From Auriscalpium vulgare (lineage: Eukaryota; Basidiomycota; Agaricomycetes; Russulales; Auriscalpiaceae): a stretch of 64,000 nucleotides of DNA. The notes under the pieces were generated by a model. It ran no database searches and had not been told where the DNA came from. It saw nothing but the letters and a program-made list of their open reading frames with translations. Position 1 is the stretch's first letter. Each line of letters starts with the position of its first letter. The stretch is from NCBI GenBank assembly GCA_019915015.1, contig JAHBBC010000010.1:1364001-1428000 (forward strand), written 5' to 3'. Of this stretch, positions 49,455-61,319 are shown in pieces. The translations under genes were made by a program, and so were the position numbers.

Positions 49455-52400
49455 ATGTCCTCCCCCAATGGTCCTTTGATGCCTACGGCGATCTCGAATT
49501 CGATCTTCGACAAGGCGCTTGAAGAGCACCGACAGCGTCTCAAGGACTGGGAGCTTGCCGACTTCGCCAAATCCACGCCTGAGGGTCTGCGCAGCGTCGT
49601 TGCCGAGTACCACTCCACCCATGCAAAGAAGAGCGGCCTTCTGCGCTGCGTGCAACGCATCAGTCGAGTCATCGCGCCGCTGGAGAAGTTCTTCAGCGCG
49701 GTGGACAATGGCGTTTCGTCGCACCCTGAAGTCGCAGGGATCGTGTGGGGCGCGCTGAGATTCGTGATGCAGGTGAGTAACGTGTCTTCGCATTATTGTT
49801 TCAACTGACGTATCTGCAGAGCATTCACAGCTTATCGGCGTACTTTGAGAAGATCGGAGACGTCCTGGAAGACATCGCAGAGACACTTCCCCATTACCAA
49901 GACTACGCCGACACCCTGTTCGCGAAGTCCCAGAGAGTGATGGAGGTGAGTTGTCTGAGGCAGCACCCGTCCTTGCAGCCCTTCATTGGTCCACGAGTAG
50001 GGTCTTGCAGGTGTCTACGGCGACATTCTGTTGACGTGCACTACGATCCGACGGACATACAAGAACGCTCAGGGCAGACGCGGTGAGCCATGCTTCAGTA
50101 GAACCCTTTCGCAAAGGTTGACAATAGCATCCACAGGATCGATAATTGTCTCTCTTCGCGCTCTGAACCCTTGGGACCGCGCTTTCGACGACGTTGTGAA
50201 CAGCCTGAAGCGCCGACGCGAGAGACTGGATAAACGTGTCCTACACGAGGAAATGATAGCCGCACATGAACAGCGGCGGAAGGACGGCGAAATTGAAGCC
50301 GAAGAGAGGAAGTGGAGAGAGGAGATAGAGCAGCGTCGTTTAAGAGAGGAGAAGGAGGCGCGCGAGAAGGAGAGGCTGCGTGTGTTAGACCGGCGCAAAC
50401 ACGGTGGGCTGTCTTCGTCCGTTCATGTGTGCGCCATGGCTAATCCATCGCCTCAAAGGGTTACTCGGACGGCTTCAGCAATCGGTGTATTCTGAATGTC
50501 ATTCTAAACACGAAGCCTGTAGTCGCGTCCTTTCAAAGCATCTGGACGCTGGACGCTGGCTTCTCAACCGATCGGAATTTGCAAATTGGGAGAAAGGTCC
50601 GGTTTCCTCGTCCGGTATGCTGTGGCTGCGTGGCAAAGGTGTGCCTCCCCAGCACATGGAGTGATTGTCAGTCAGCTAACCCCACTCACGCAGCCGGAGC
50701 CGGCAAGACGATACTCTCGTAAGTGACACGCAGGCTTGACCTCTATCATGCGCTTACATGCAGCAGCTCCATCGTGGTGAAGTCGCTTAGCGTTGAACTC
50801 GCCGATGGAAAGACCGTGGCATATTTCTACTGCCAGTTCGATGACCCTCTGAAATGTTCGGACCCACGCATCGTCATCGGCACACTCCTCCACCAAGTCA
50901 TCTCGCAGCTACCCGCAGACGATCGCTACATGCCGGCTCTCGGTTCATCAGACGCTACGTCTCCGGATCTTGACACCTTGCGCGACGCACTATCTTCCAT
51001 CGCCAAACAGGCCAACAATGTATTCCTCATCGTTGATTCCCTCGACGAGTTCGATGACAGCAGCCGCTGGAAGCTCGTACAAGCCCTGAAACGCGTCTCG
51101 CACGATGCGAAGGTCTTTGTGACGAGCAGGGACCTACTACCGAGTCAATACCAAGATGATACACTGGCCCTCCTTCGCGATGTGCCTTTCGTTTCTGCCG
51201 ATCCCAAGCATGTCAAGGGAGACATCGCTGATTTTGTGGAGCGGAATGTTCGATTCGTCGAGGAGGATGGGTTGGATACATCCGACGATCCCGAGCCGCC
51301 GCTCAAGGTCGCGAGTCTTCCTTTGCGCGATGAGATTAGGAAGGTGCTCTTGGAACGGGCTGATGGAATGTAAGTAAATAAGACTACGGATGCCCAGGAC
51401 GGCGCTGACACATCACGCTAGGTTTCTCTACGTGCGATTGCAGATACTGCACCTTCGGAGGCAGGGCACGGATCATGAGCTTCGGGTTGCTCTGCAGTCG
51501 CTGCCGTCGGGCATCAGCGTAACGTTTATCAGGGCCTTACAAGATATCGAGGCACTACCACCGCAGCGACGCGAGCGTGTCAGGAGGCTGTTTCGATGGC
51601 TGGCTTGCTCACCGGATCCACCTACCGTCAGGGATATCATGGTCGCCGTCGTGATCGACGATATGGATGACACATGGGATGAATCTAGAAGTATCACACA
51701 GCCTTCCTCTCTTCTCGAGGACTGCGGAAACCTGGTCAAGGCAAAACTGCCATTTTTTTACCACAGCGAGCAAAGTGAGGAAGTTCGGTTACTTCAACTA
51801 CTTGGGTCTACGATTCAGTTTGTCCACGCTTCCGTCAAGGAGTTCCTGGTCTCAAGGCCCTCAACACCCGAAGAGGCACCTCTACCAGCTTATCATTACT
51901 ACCCTCTATCGGAAGCACGTTTGCCTCTCGTCCTTACCGGATTCAAATATTACGACGTGGCGGATCCAACCTGGGGGAATGGCTTAATCGCATGGGAAGT
52001 CCAATTGCGATTAGCAGGAGAACATGGACAACATCTACTCTCTGCCTTCCGCCAGTTCTTGGACCACACATCGTCGGCAAGAAAGAAATGGAGAGCCCAC
52101 TATCAGTCCAGGGTGTATAGTCCGGAAAGCGATCGCTACTTCGACGAATCCATGCCCCTTCACCACATTGCCATCTCCCTCCGCCTACCCCACATTCTAC
52201 CAGAGCTTGTCAAGCATAATAGTCATACAACGGAGTCCGTCGTGACCGCAGACCTCGAAGACATGAACAAGCCCAATAGTTATGGAGACACGGCGCTTCA
52301 CGTTGCGTGCGTGGCGGCAACGGAGTTCAATAGCGGCGACCGCGTAATGCGATTCCTGTTAGAAGAGGGCGCGGATGTTACCGCAGTCGATCGTGATGGA

Positions 52401-53126
52401 CGGACGGCGCTTCATGTCGCAGCAATAGGTCACTGGAGCACCATCCCTCTACAGTTACTTCTAGACCACCGGTCGGATGTGCACGCTACCGACAAAACAG
52501 GGCAGACAGCACTGCATCTCGTGGCGAGCCCGGGCGGGTTTGACGGGTATATGGCAGTCCCGATCCTGATGCGCTGTGGAGCAGACGTGAACGCCAGGGA
52601 TCATCGCGGCCGCACACCGCTGCTCGGACTCGCAGCATCCCCCGATTATCATTTTTTGGATCGGGATGGAAGGCTTAACTCTGCGCGCGTGCTGTTCGAG
52701 CACGGCGCCTCGGGTGCCGTGGTCGACGCCGCCGGCAAGACTGCACTCCACATATTCGCGGAGGCTCATCGCAGGGTAGATTGGTTACCGGACAAGGCTG
52801 CCTGGTGGCGGGTGACGGAGAAGCTGCTGCAGATGCTGCACGCGCACGGAGCGGACCCGCAAGTCGCCGATTCGAGTGGCAAGCGTGCAGCCGACTATGC
52901 GCAATTTGCGGAGCTTTATCTATTCCTGCAGGGAGCAGTCGGGGAGGAGCCAGATATGCACAAGCTACGAGACCTTCCCTCGGCACTGGACCCAGACCTT
53001 CCCTCGGCACTGGACCCAGACCTTCCCTGGGCATGGGACACACCTCCCTCGGCACTGTATTTAGACCCTCCCTGGGCACTGAACCCTTGTGGGACACAGT
53101 GGCTAGATTCAGAGGGGGTAGACTGA
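49455..53126 (+). CDS. NLR-like protein: DUF7708-type N-domain, NACHT, ankyrin repeats
   Basis: Eight exons from ATG 49,455 to stop 53,126, with introns of roughly 44-55 bp at about 49,773, 49,946, 50,083, 50,404, 50,639, 50,719 and 51,370. In order: a helical N-domain with SHPEVAGIVWGALRFVMQ (DUF7708-like); a charged coiled coil (EAEERKWREEIEQRRLREEK); a NACHT ATPase with P-loop GAGAGKT split by an intron and Walker B LIVDSLDEF; a winged-helix-like linker; about five ankyrin repeats (YGDTALHVACVA, DGRTALHVAAIG, TGQTALHLVAS, RGRTPLLGLA, AGKTALHIFAEA); and a tail of short repeats. Fungal proteins with this plan act in self/non-self recognition and cell death. It appears intact. Confidence 0.85.
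52972..53085 (+). repeat. 24-bp coding tandem repeat at the NLR C-terminus
   Basis: About 4.5 units encode DLPSALDP-like octapeptides; the first two are nearly perfect and later ones drift to DLPWAWDT and DPPWALNP. Repeats this young may vary in number between strains. Confidence 0.75.
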
Positions 53127-53209
53127 TGAGTGCAGAGGAAACCAGCAATCCTAGGAATTGGTAAGGCTATGTCTTCGCAAAAGCGGGCCACATGAAATAC
53201 AATCATAGT

Positions 53210-53740
53210 CTTGACCTGGTTACTCGACAGAGTATCTCCAGGGACTCAACAAGATCTTCTAGAATTCGAAAGGATAACATGCGAAATCGTGGTCGAAGGT
53301 CGACCATATGTGCCTGGGTACGCATGAAGAACTAACGCCACGAAGTACCCAGGAACGGGCGTTGCTGAGCTTCAACGAAGATAGATTGGCAAGAAAGTCG
53401 CAAGGATAGCGTCTGAGAGGTTCGCCGAGATCAATGCGAGAGGTAACCGTAAGCCAAGCTCCGGCTAAGTTGCTATCGACAGAGCCGGTCAGTCTGCGTT
53501 ACATTGTGAAATGCGAGCGACGCGCGAACCTGCGGACCTGGGCACCTGTCTCGAAGCATTGGCCCCAGCCTCGCGAATTCACAGTGAGTGGGTATACCTC
53601 GCGTTCCGAAGTCAAACACGGTCCAGTTGAACATGGATCTGTCGACGCGAGTCAGCACGCCAAGTTTCCGTCCTACACACATACCGACGCTTTGAGCAGA
53701 AAATTGCCCGCGAACAAGTGATTGCGCTACAGACGTAAGA
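53210..53740 (-). pseudogene. F-box subtype-2 fragment
   Basis: It matches exons 2 and 3 of the subtype-2 F-box genes; the best piece is a counterpart of RMGPMLRERCPG (here RLGPMLRDRCPG). There is no start, no F-box, and several frame breaks. Confidence 0.55.
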
Positions 53741-54194
53741 ACTTCGCCTTTCCAGGCACCTGAGAAGATACTTGAACGACCCTGTGCGAAGAAGGGGATT
53801 AGCTACTAAGGTGGGAATACCGCAGGGTGCGCCGCTTACAGGTTGCCTACATTTCATTTTCCTCCGTTATACAGCAGTGGCCGACTTTTCCGGACCCCGA
53901 ACTATATGATATCGTGCCTTCAAAGACCCATCGGCGATCCAAGAGCTGAGGTCCTTCAGTGCGCGAGGGTACTCCTTGACGTAGTCGAACCTGTTTGTAG
54001 AGTGGTGACCAAAATCCACGGTGGTGAACTTCTTACACGATGAATCCCTCGATTTTCGCTCGCTGAGAAATGAGGTTCATGTATCCAGAGAGGCCATTTG
54101 GCCGGATGACATGTAGGGTGTCCTGTTAGCTTGTCGCGCGCGGGATGCGAGATGCATGCCTACTGACTGCAATCGTGCCTATGAGACATGATAG

Positions 54195-55500
54195 TCAGAG
54201 AAAATCGTCGTTCACGTAGTCGTTGGTAAGCATACCGCAGGGAACGACACCGGAGTTCTTCTGCATACTCGACGAGGCGAGATCCATCATGATACCACCG
54301 ACATTGTCGAACAAAATGTCAAAGTTGCCGGCAGCCTCCATAAACTCTACCGCAAAGGTTTGGCTCATGTAGTTGACGGCCTTGTCCTCACCGAGGTCCT
54401 TCTCTAGTCATTGGCATTTTTTGTCCGTGCCCGCGATGGCGATCACCTGTGCGCCCTTGATCTTGCGAGGAGCCGACGGCGCCTGCAGCGCCCGACAATA
54501 TGAGGGTCTCACCCGCCTAGATCTTTCTGACGTCATTGCGGCCCTACTAGCAAGTTGTCAACACGAATGATGAAGGAGCGAAGGCACACAATAGGCGGTA
54601 AGACCTGGACGGGCTGTTATAGTTGACGGCCTTGTCCACACCGAGGTCTCCTTCTCTAGCCATGGGCATTTTTCGTCCGTGCCTGCGATGGCGCTCACTT
54701 TCGCGCCCTCGATCGTGCCAATCTGGCAGGCAAAGAGCCGACAGCGCCTGCAGCACCAGACACCACGAGTGTCTCGCCAGCCGTGATCTTTCCGACATCA
54801 ATGAGGCCCTGGACGAGCAAGTCGTCAACTTGATGCGGTCAGGAACGATGGATGAGCGAACGCACAAAGTAGGTGCTCAGACCTGAACGGCGCCATGAGT
54901 GTGATCGTCCGAGCAAATACAAACGAACCCATCATGCTCAGCGGACCGACGAAGTCCAACGCCTGAGTCCCAGGCGGTACCCTACAAGACAAGGTCAGTA
55001 AACCAACCCAACGCAGTCGGCGTGTGCGCACGCACTGCAGCCTTTCTCCTTCAGCAACGCATACTCGCTCCGTCCTGCTCGCACCGTCGAAGCTCCCACA
55101 GGACAACCACGGATAACATCACGCGCCTGGAGTCGCCTCCACGACATCGCCAACCCGCAGCCGCGCCCCGTCGCCGACCGCGACAACCGTGCCAAGCCCG
55201 CCCGCATGCCCTCCCCAAATTTGACGGGCTCAATATAGCTGGTACAAGAGCATGGCGAGTTCGATTGACAGTCAGTCCGTATGCACGAGCACCTCGCCCC
55301 TCCCGGACTTTAAGCCTTCAGGCACGACCTCCTTGCGAAGCGTGGTGGGCTCGTTGTGTGCCTGTGACCGTTCGTTGAGGACGATGCGCGTGAGTCGGCA
55401 CAAAGCTGAAGAAGATATGCAAGTGGTTGCTGAACCGCGGAGCTGCGGGGCTATTGTCATGACGGTTACTTATGGCTTGCTGAGAAGACGAGTTGGTGAC
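54195..55500 (-). pseudogene. medium-chain NADP-dependent reductase (quinone/alkenal reductase type), broken
   Basis: On the minus strand, pieces in different frames follow the order of a zinc-independent medium-chain reductase: AHNEPTTLRKEVVPEGLK; SYIEPVKFGEGMRAG; YALLKEKG; ALDFVGPL; AGETLVVSGAAGAVGSL (the nucleotide-binding loop); KVSAIAGTDEKC; DKAVNY. The block from the nucleotide loop to DKAVNY occurs twice (about 54,840-54,620 and 54,555-54,375); the second copy continues to FDILFDNVGGIMMD. Stops and frameshifts show it is dead. The stretch 53,741-54,194 holds nothing else recognisable. Confidence 0.6.
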
Positions 55501-55607
55501 CATTTCGACTCGGGGGACCTCACGACGTGCCCGAAGCACAATCTGTCATGCTATAGTAAGAAAACGGAGCAAGTGGAGAAGTAAAGGAACATAACCAAAG
55601 CAATACT

Positions 55608-56980
55608 CTACAACGCTACTGTGGCCGCAGGGTTCTCCCGCCATCTCTCTCTGAACCACCGCCGATGATGAACTGCTTCCTCTACATCTTCACGATTTTC
55701 CACCGTTATAGTAGGCGGAAAGTCCTTCATGATGGATATGAACTCTTCCAGATCCTCTATTCCACCGTCTCCAAGGTGCCGTCTCACGTTGACAGTCACT
55801 GAGAGCGTTGACATGCGACCGGCTGGATCCGATGACAAAATGGACCGGATGACGCCGGTTGCCTGTACTGGAGCGCATTGTAGGGACTCTAGGCTCGGGA
55901 GAACTCCGGGAGGCAATGGGAGTCGCCGCGCGATGGTGTCTTCCCAACTGTATTGGAAATTGTCACGGAGGAGACTGGACTCAAAGCAGCCGAACCAATC
56001 GTCAATCCACAAGCTTCGCAGTCCAGGATGTGCGGAAATGAATGAAGCGACGACAGCGGGCGTGCTGGCAACAGTCTGCAGCCGCACCGCTCTCAAGTCG
56101 CGCCATCGCGTCGTGAACAGAGTTTCTCCAAGGTTCGGGGGCGCAAAGCCATCTTCGGGATACGCTGTGAATTGAAGAAATAGCTCCTGTATGGGCTAAG
56201 GGATGAGCGACGCGCACAAAAGGCCTTCTGGCAAACCCACCTGCAGTCTCGGGCAGCGATCTCTGAGCAGCGCGACGAGTTGCGAACAATCTGGCGACAC
56301 AGGAGGTTCGGCTCCCCAAACCATAACTTCCGTGGTGTAATCGAAAATCACCAGATTTGAAACACTAAAGACCTGATGCAATGTGATGAGCTATGAATGG
56401 CATAGAAAGGCGACCATACAACTACCTGGCTATGCCAAATGTCACATCTGCCGTTCTCGGCTATGACAAGACGCTCGACCGGAGTAGTCGCCAGGGCCGA
56501 CCAGACGTCCTCTTTATCATCAGACTCCTCGTGTGCGATGATTGCGTTCGAGCCAGAATCTTCCCATTCGAATAGGATGAGGTTTGACATGTTCTTCAAG
56601 GCAGCGGTCATGAGACGTTCGCCCTGTCTCATGACATCGCCGATCGCCGCGAAGTCGGCGCCCAGGCCAGCTGCAAAGTTGTGGGAGCAATCCTTTGCAC
56701 ATTGCATGAAGGGCGTCGGCACAAAGTAGCCACGCGACGCTGCGTGGCATATGGTCAGGTAGCGGACGTTGCGCGCCAGCGAGGCATCCGACGACAGCAA
56801 TTGCCATACGCAAAGTGCGGCGCGGGTGCATGTGACGTCCCGAAGATGGGTATGGCGAGGTGAAGCGACGGAGGCGAGGGTCTTCGATGTGAGCGCGAAG
56901 GAAACTATGTCCTCCGGCAACGGAATCCAGGACACGATTTCGTCCAGAACTTCAGGGGGTAGAGTCGTGAGCTCGGGCAT
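55608..56980 (-). CDS. F-box-like protein, subtype 1 (copy b), 421 aa
   Basis: Three exons (56,980-56,426, 56,372-56,241, 56,186-55,608) are joined by 53- and 54-bp introns, with splice positions identical to the copies at 43,663 and 61,320. The N-terminus is the same MPELTTLPPEVLDEIVSWI. Differences from copy a are scattered substitutions and small indels (for example FAAGLGADF). All three copies are intact, so they either duplicated recently or are kept by selection. An SCF substrate-receptor role is inferred. Confidence 0.8.
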
Positions 56981-57399
56981 GGCTGTGGCGAAAGGGAAAC
57001 GTTGAGTATGCGCGCTGTTCGCCCATGATAAGTTCATGTTTCGATGCACTCACCGACTTCTCCGAGGCTAGCCAGTGAGACCACGATCACATGACCTGCC
57101 CTCCCGTCGATCTCGGCATCACCTTCCCGGCCCATCGATCCTTCTGTTCGCAAGAAAAATTCTGCTGGCGACTCTCACCTCTGCTGCGTCCTCCTCCATC
57201 TGCACCTCGTTCTTTGGGACTTGTGCCGGCTTTTTGTGTGCTCAGGAGCCTCGAGTCACGGTAAGCGCCCGAGCACCACAGCGTCTGACTCGAGGTGGGG
57301 ATACAAAAGGGTGCAACGCCTCGCCACCCCTCTGCTGCCACGTCTTCTTCATCTCGGACTCACAGTGCGTCTGCTGCAGTCACGGTGCGTCCGTTTGAT

Positions 57400-57730
57400 A
57401 CCCTCACAACCCCGCTACCCACTTGCCATCCGATGCTGACTCCCTCTCGACATCGTCCAGATCCCGCTTCATCGTAGAGCACCTGGACCCTAGGACGAGG
57501 GAGCGTCGGGCACTTGCGGACCTCTGTCGACTCGAGCACATCGCCCGAGTGCACTCGTTCCGCAAATCCGTGGTGCTCCCTCTCCTCGACGCCCAGGCCG
57601 CCTCCATGCTTGTCGCTGTGCTCTTCTGGCTTGCGACTGACCCACGATTGAAGCCATTCAATTTGTGCACCGACCTATCTCGGCAAAAAAGACAACGCCC
57701 GGTATCGAGTAAAATCATGTGCATCAGGAA
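57400..57730 (+). repeat. duplicated segment, related to 45,890-46,110
   Basis: The frame reads IVEHLDPRTRERRALADLC, then LPLLDAQAASMLVAVLFW, suggesting an exon of an unknown protein. No complete gene could be assembled in 57,050-58,025. Confidence 0.4.
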
Positions 57731-58025
57731 CGACTAGGACATAAATATAGGGCAAGAGGTGACCGGGGCCATAAGGTAGGAAAATCGACGCATCCAGCAA
57801 GTACACGTATGTTACATATGTTACACTCCGCGGTGCGGACAACTAACGAGACCCGGGGAACGTGCATGGGGCCGTCAAGGGCGGGGATATGATCAAGCAT
57901 AGCAGGCAGGAAGAGAAGAGGCATGTCCGTGGATGTGATGCAAGAGGATGTGTGAATCTACAGCCCAGGTCAGTCCAGCTCAGCAGGCAGGGAATGCGCC
58001 AGGCTCACCATAGAACCACGCCAGC

Positions 58026-59084
58026 TCACGCCGACGCGCTGAGGCCCATCGCGCGCGCGCCCGCACCAATCGCGCCCTCCCAGCCCAAGAAACGCTCCCC
58101 CGATATCGACGGGAGCTTGTCCGCGCTGCTGTATAGCGGCTTCCCGCCCAAAGCACCCGCCTCTGCCCACCGCGCCGCGCCGCGCGCCCGCGCCCACACG
58201 GACACGAACAATATGCGCTTGAGCTTGCGGTTGAGGAAGAACCAGTGGGAGCTCCAGAGCAGCGCGCCGTGGCGGCGGCCGTACATGCGGGGCGCGGCGT
58301 CGTCGGGGGACCACGGGCGGGCGGGGCGCTCCTCGTCGACGTCGTAGTCATCAAACGCAAACGGGCCGTCGGAGCCGTCGTCGTCGCTCGAGTCGCTCTC
58401 GCCGGCGCTGGCGACGTCGTCCTCGTCGTCAGAGAAGTCCGCGGCGTGCGGGTCAGCCTCGAGGTCGGGCGCGTACGCGAAGACCTCGCAGTCGGGCAGC
58501 CCGATGGCGTCGTCGAGCAGGCGGTAGAGCGAGGGGTGGGTGCCCGCGACGATGGGCGGCGGGGCGAGCGGGCTGGCGAGCGGCTGCGCGGGCGACGAGG
58601 ACGTCGGGCGCGAGGACGGGAAGAAGTCGGTCGAGGTGGGCGGGTACGCGGAGTAGGTGCGCGGCGCGCGCTCGCCGGCGCGGTGGGGCGCGATAAGCGT
58701 CGTGCTGAGGGCGTTGAGCACGGGCGCGCCGCTCTTCTCCTTGGTGAAGTGCGCGGGCTTGACGTCGGAGAACTCGTGGTCGGGGAAGGCAACGTTGAGG
58801 GTCGCAATGAGGAGGTAGAGCGTCTTGCGCGCGGCGTGGTCGGCGAGGGGCCCGAAGGGCGTCATGTCGGCCTCCTCGCGGTCGAGCGCGGCAAAGGATG
58901 GGACGGGCGGGGAATGGGAGACATCGTCATTGTATGCGGTCTCGAGCTGCTTGAAGAGCTTCTTGTCGCGCTTGATGTTCTTGCAGCTGTAGGCCTCGAT
59001 GCGGGTGTGTACCGAGCACTCGGGGCCCTCGTGGGTGAGCTGCTGGGCAAGGCGCGCGAGGCCGGGGATCTCTATGTACTTCAT
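58026..59084 (-). CDS. maf1: Maf1, repressor of RNA polymerase III transcription, 352 aa
   Basis: A single uninterrupted frame from ATG 59,084 (MKYIEIPGLARLAQQL). The conserved Maf1 blocks are all present: CSVHTRIEAYSCKNIKRDKK near the start; MTPFGPL and ARKTLYLLIATLNVAFPDHEF in the middle; and LLWSSHWFFLNRKLKRILF, which corresponds to the C-terminal block. Between them are a disordered Ser/Pro-rich segment and an Asp-rich stretch (DFSDDEDDVASAGESDSSDDD), usual for fungal Maf1. The protein binds RNA polymerase III and Brf1 and shuts down tRNA and 5S synthesis under stress, controlled by phosphorylation. The ATG was chosen because the family begins MKY; the frame remains open upstream. Confidence 0.92.
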   Translation of the reverse strand: MKYIEIPGLARLAQQLTHEGPECSVHTRIEAYSCKNIKRDKKLFKQLETAYNDDVSHSPPVPSFAALDREEADMTPFGPLADHAARKTLYLLIATLNVAFPDHEFSDVKPAHFTKEKSGAPVLNALSTTLIAPHRAGERAPRTYSAYPPTSTDFFPSSRPTSSSPAQPLASPLAPPPIVAGTHPSLYRLLDDAIGLPDCEVFAYAPDLEADPHAADFSDDEDDVASAGESDSSDDDGSDGPFAFDDYDVDEERPARPWSPDDAAPRMYGRRHGALLWSSHWFFLNRKLKRILFVSVWARARGAARWAEAGALGGKPLYSSADKLPSISGERFLGWEGAIGAGARAMGLSASA

Positions 59085-59834
59085 CGCTGGTGGCGATGTT
59101 GAGGGCGGTGGGCTGAGTGGCGGGGAGAGAGAGGTAGGTGGAGTGGGAGGGCGGAGGCGAGATGGTGGGCTGAGACAAAGGGTCTCTGGCCAATCAGCGC
59201 GCAGCGTTCCTTCACACGCCCGTCTCCTGCGCGCGCAGCATACAATCCTCCCGCTTTGAACGTTCGTTACCCAGGCTGTTCTTTCTTCTCTCTGCACCCT
59301 CACGTGCGTACGACTGCGCCGCATACCTGCAGCTGCGAGGAGGACGACGACTCGTGCTGCGCTGTTCTTCCTAGAAGCTATCGAGCCTTGGACGGTCTTC
59401 TCATCTCGAGGCATCATGCACACAAAATGAATGTCTAGCCATTGAGCGAGAAGTCTAGATTGGGCATCATTGATGACATAGGGTGGTTCTTTGGCTGCAC
59501 TCAGCCGCTCCCAGGGCTGCTGCTGCCGACCCTAATACACTTCAATATATTCCTGTACTCCTGACCTTGATCATCTGGCAAGCCCAAGGTACGTATCTTA
59601 TTTCAGGTGGCTTTATCTAAATTTATAAAGTGCCTTCCTTCCAGTCAGGTCGGACGAACTTCGTACAGGGCGGTCCACCAGACTATACAGTACTGCATCC
59701 TAGATGCCTATACTGTCAGATGGTAACACCTCAGCGTAGGACGTCTCGAGGAGGGATGCCTTTTGCTACGGCTCACATCACTCCTAGTATGTGCATGTAG
59801 ATATATGAGTTCGCGTATTTGCTGATCTTATCGT

Positions 59835-60197
59835 ATGCAGATGGTGCCCCCAAGCCCCCATCACGGTGTCGTGACTTCGCTCCAACCACTACAGATCAAG
59901 TACTCTCTCTACAGGCCCATCATCAATTCCACAGCGCTGAAGTTTTTCATAGTACTTGGGCTCTACGCCCTCTTTGGCCGCATCACGCTGGAGTACTTGA
60001 TACATGCTGGCCGACCAATGTGTTCCTACCGGAACGCGCGGTCACACGTCGCCGCGGTGTACCGGCGGGTCCGCACCGCAGGGCTCTCGCAAAACGTCTT
60101 GCGCTACTTCTTCTACCTGGTCGTAGTATCGGTGTGGGATGGTTGCTTCTTCGTCCGCGTCGGTGTTTACTTGGTGCCCGGGAGTCACGGAAGCTGA
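59835..60197 (+). CDS. hypothetical, 120 aa, doubtful
   Basis: An open frame with one hydrophobic segment (ALKFFIVLGLYALFG). It has no known family or introns, and competing frames exist on the other strand over 60,042-60,251 (MLVLENALSGSALPTMGAS). It is listed because the interval 59,085-61,319 otherwise has only an acidic exon-like piece at 60,664-60,839 (GEDSDEDEEEQDAVGPQAP), possibly left from a gene. Confidence 0.2.
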   Translation: MQMVPPSPHHGVVTSLQPLQIKYSLYRPIINSTALKFFIVLGLYALFGRITLEYLIHAGRPMCSYRNARSHVAAVYRRVRTAGLSQNVLRYFFYLVVVSVWDGCFFVRVGVYLVPGSHGS

Positions 60198-61319
60198 TGC
60201 CCCCATAGTTGGCAATGCCGAGCCAGATAATGCGTTTTCCAGCACCAGCAAAGGAAAGGACCATTCGCCCAGCCCGCGAGATGATGAAGAACGTGCAAGG
60301 CTCCGGTGTGGGTGTCGGCTGTGGCAACTTCCACGTGTACAAGGCCAGCCAGACGGAGCGAGTACGAGCGGCTCAAGCTTCTCAGCGACACATTGCAGGA
60401 GGTAGTCACCGTGTCTCGTCCGTGCTACTCAAGCTTACACGACGAACAGACGAACAGCAGCAGGATGTGCTCTAATTCGAGACTCGTAAACGGCAGAGAG
60501 ACGAGGGGTCAGAGGCAAGGACCGCCAGTGACTGAGCGAAACGGCAGAATAAGAAGGGGCGCGCGAAGGCTGGGAACACTTCTGCAGGCTCCTTCAGGCT
60601 CCGCGCCCGCTGGCTAGGGCTCGTCCGCCATGCCAGAGGACATTATGGAGAAAAAGCGGCATGTTAGCGGCAAAGAGCGGGCCTGGGGAAGACAGCGACG
60701 AGGATGAGGAAGAGCAGGACGCTGTCGGGCCCCAAGCACCCGTAGATGATCTTCCAGCTCAAGACCTGGAACACCGCCTGTCGTTGACGCCGGGTCCAAG
60801 AAAATCATCGGCTGACCACCCACCGGACCGTGGTACGTAGGTGTGCCCTACCGTCGCAGCCGCCACTCATGTCTCCTGCTTCTTACTCTTTTCATTGCCG
60901 TGCTAGTGGTTGACTCTCTTCCAGGGACAGCACGGAATAGCACGCAAACGAAAGAATACATCGAGGGCTCTCGTAACATGCACGAGTTGGTCTTTTCTGT
61001 GGCGCTCATATTGTGACACTGCTTAAGTATCCCGATACCAAGGACATTGCACGTGCGAAGACAGCAACTAGTAAGGCGTTGCAGTTGCGTGCCAGAAGTC
61101 CAGATGCCGGCACGGCGGCATATGATCACACGGTTGCAGCGCCCGTGGTACGTGTTCAAGCGAGACCGTGACTTTTGTCTTCTACGTCTAGTTCCTTGTA
61201 TGGTACACTCGGTGCTTCGGTGAGTTACAAACAAAACAGTGCGCTATCCCCTTTATAAGGGCCTGACTGCCTCATCCTGTAGCTTTACAGATACTCAACT
61301 TTTCCTATTCGCCACAGCC

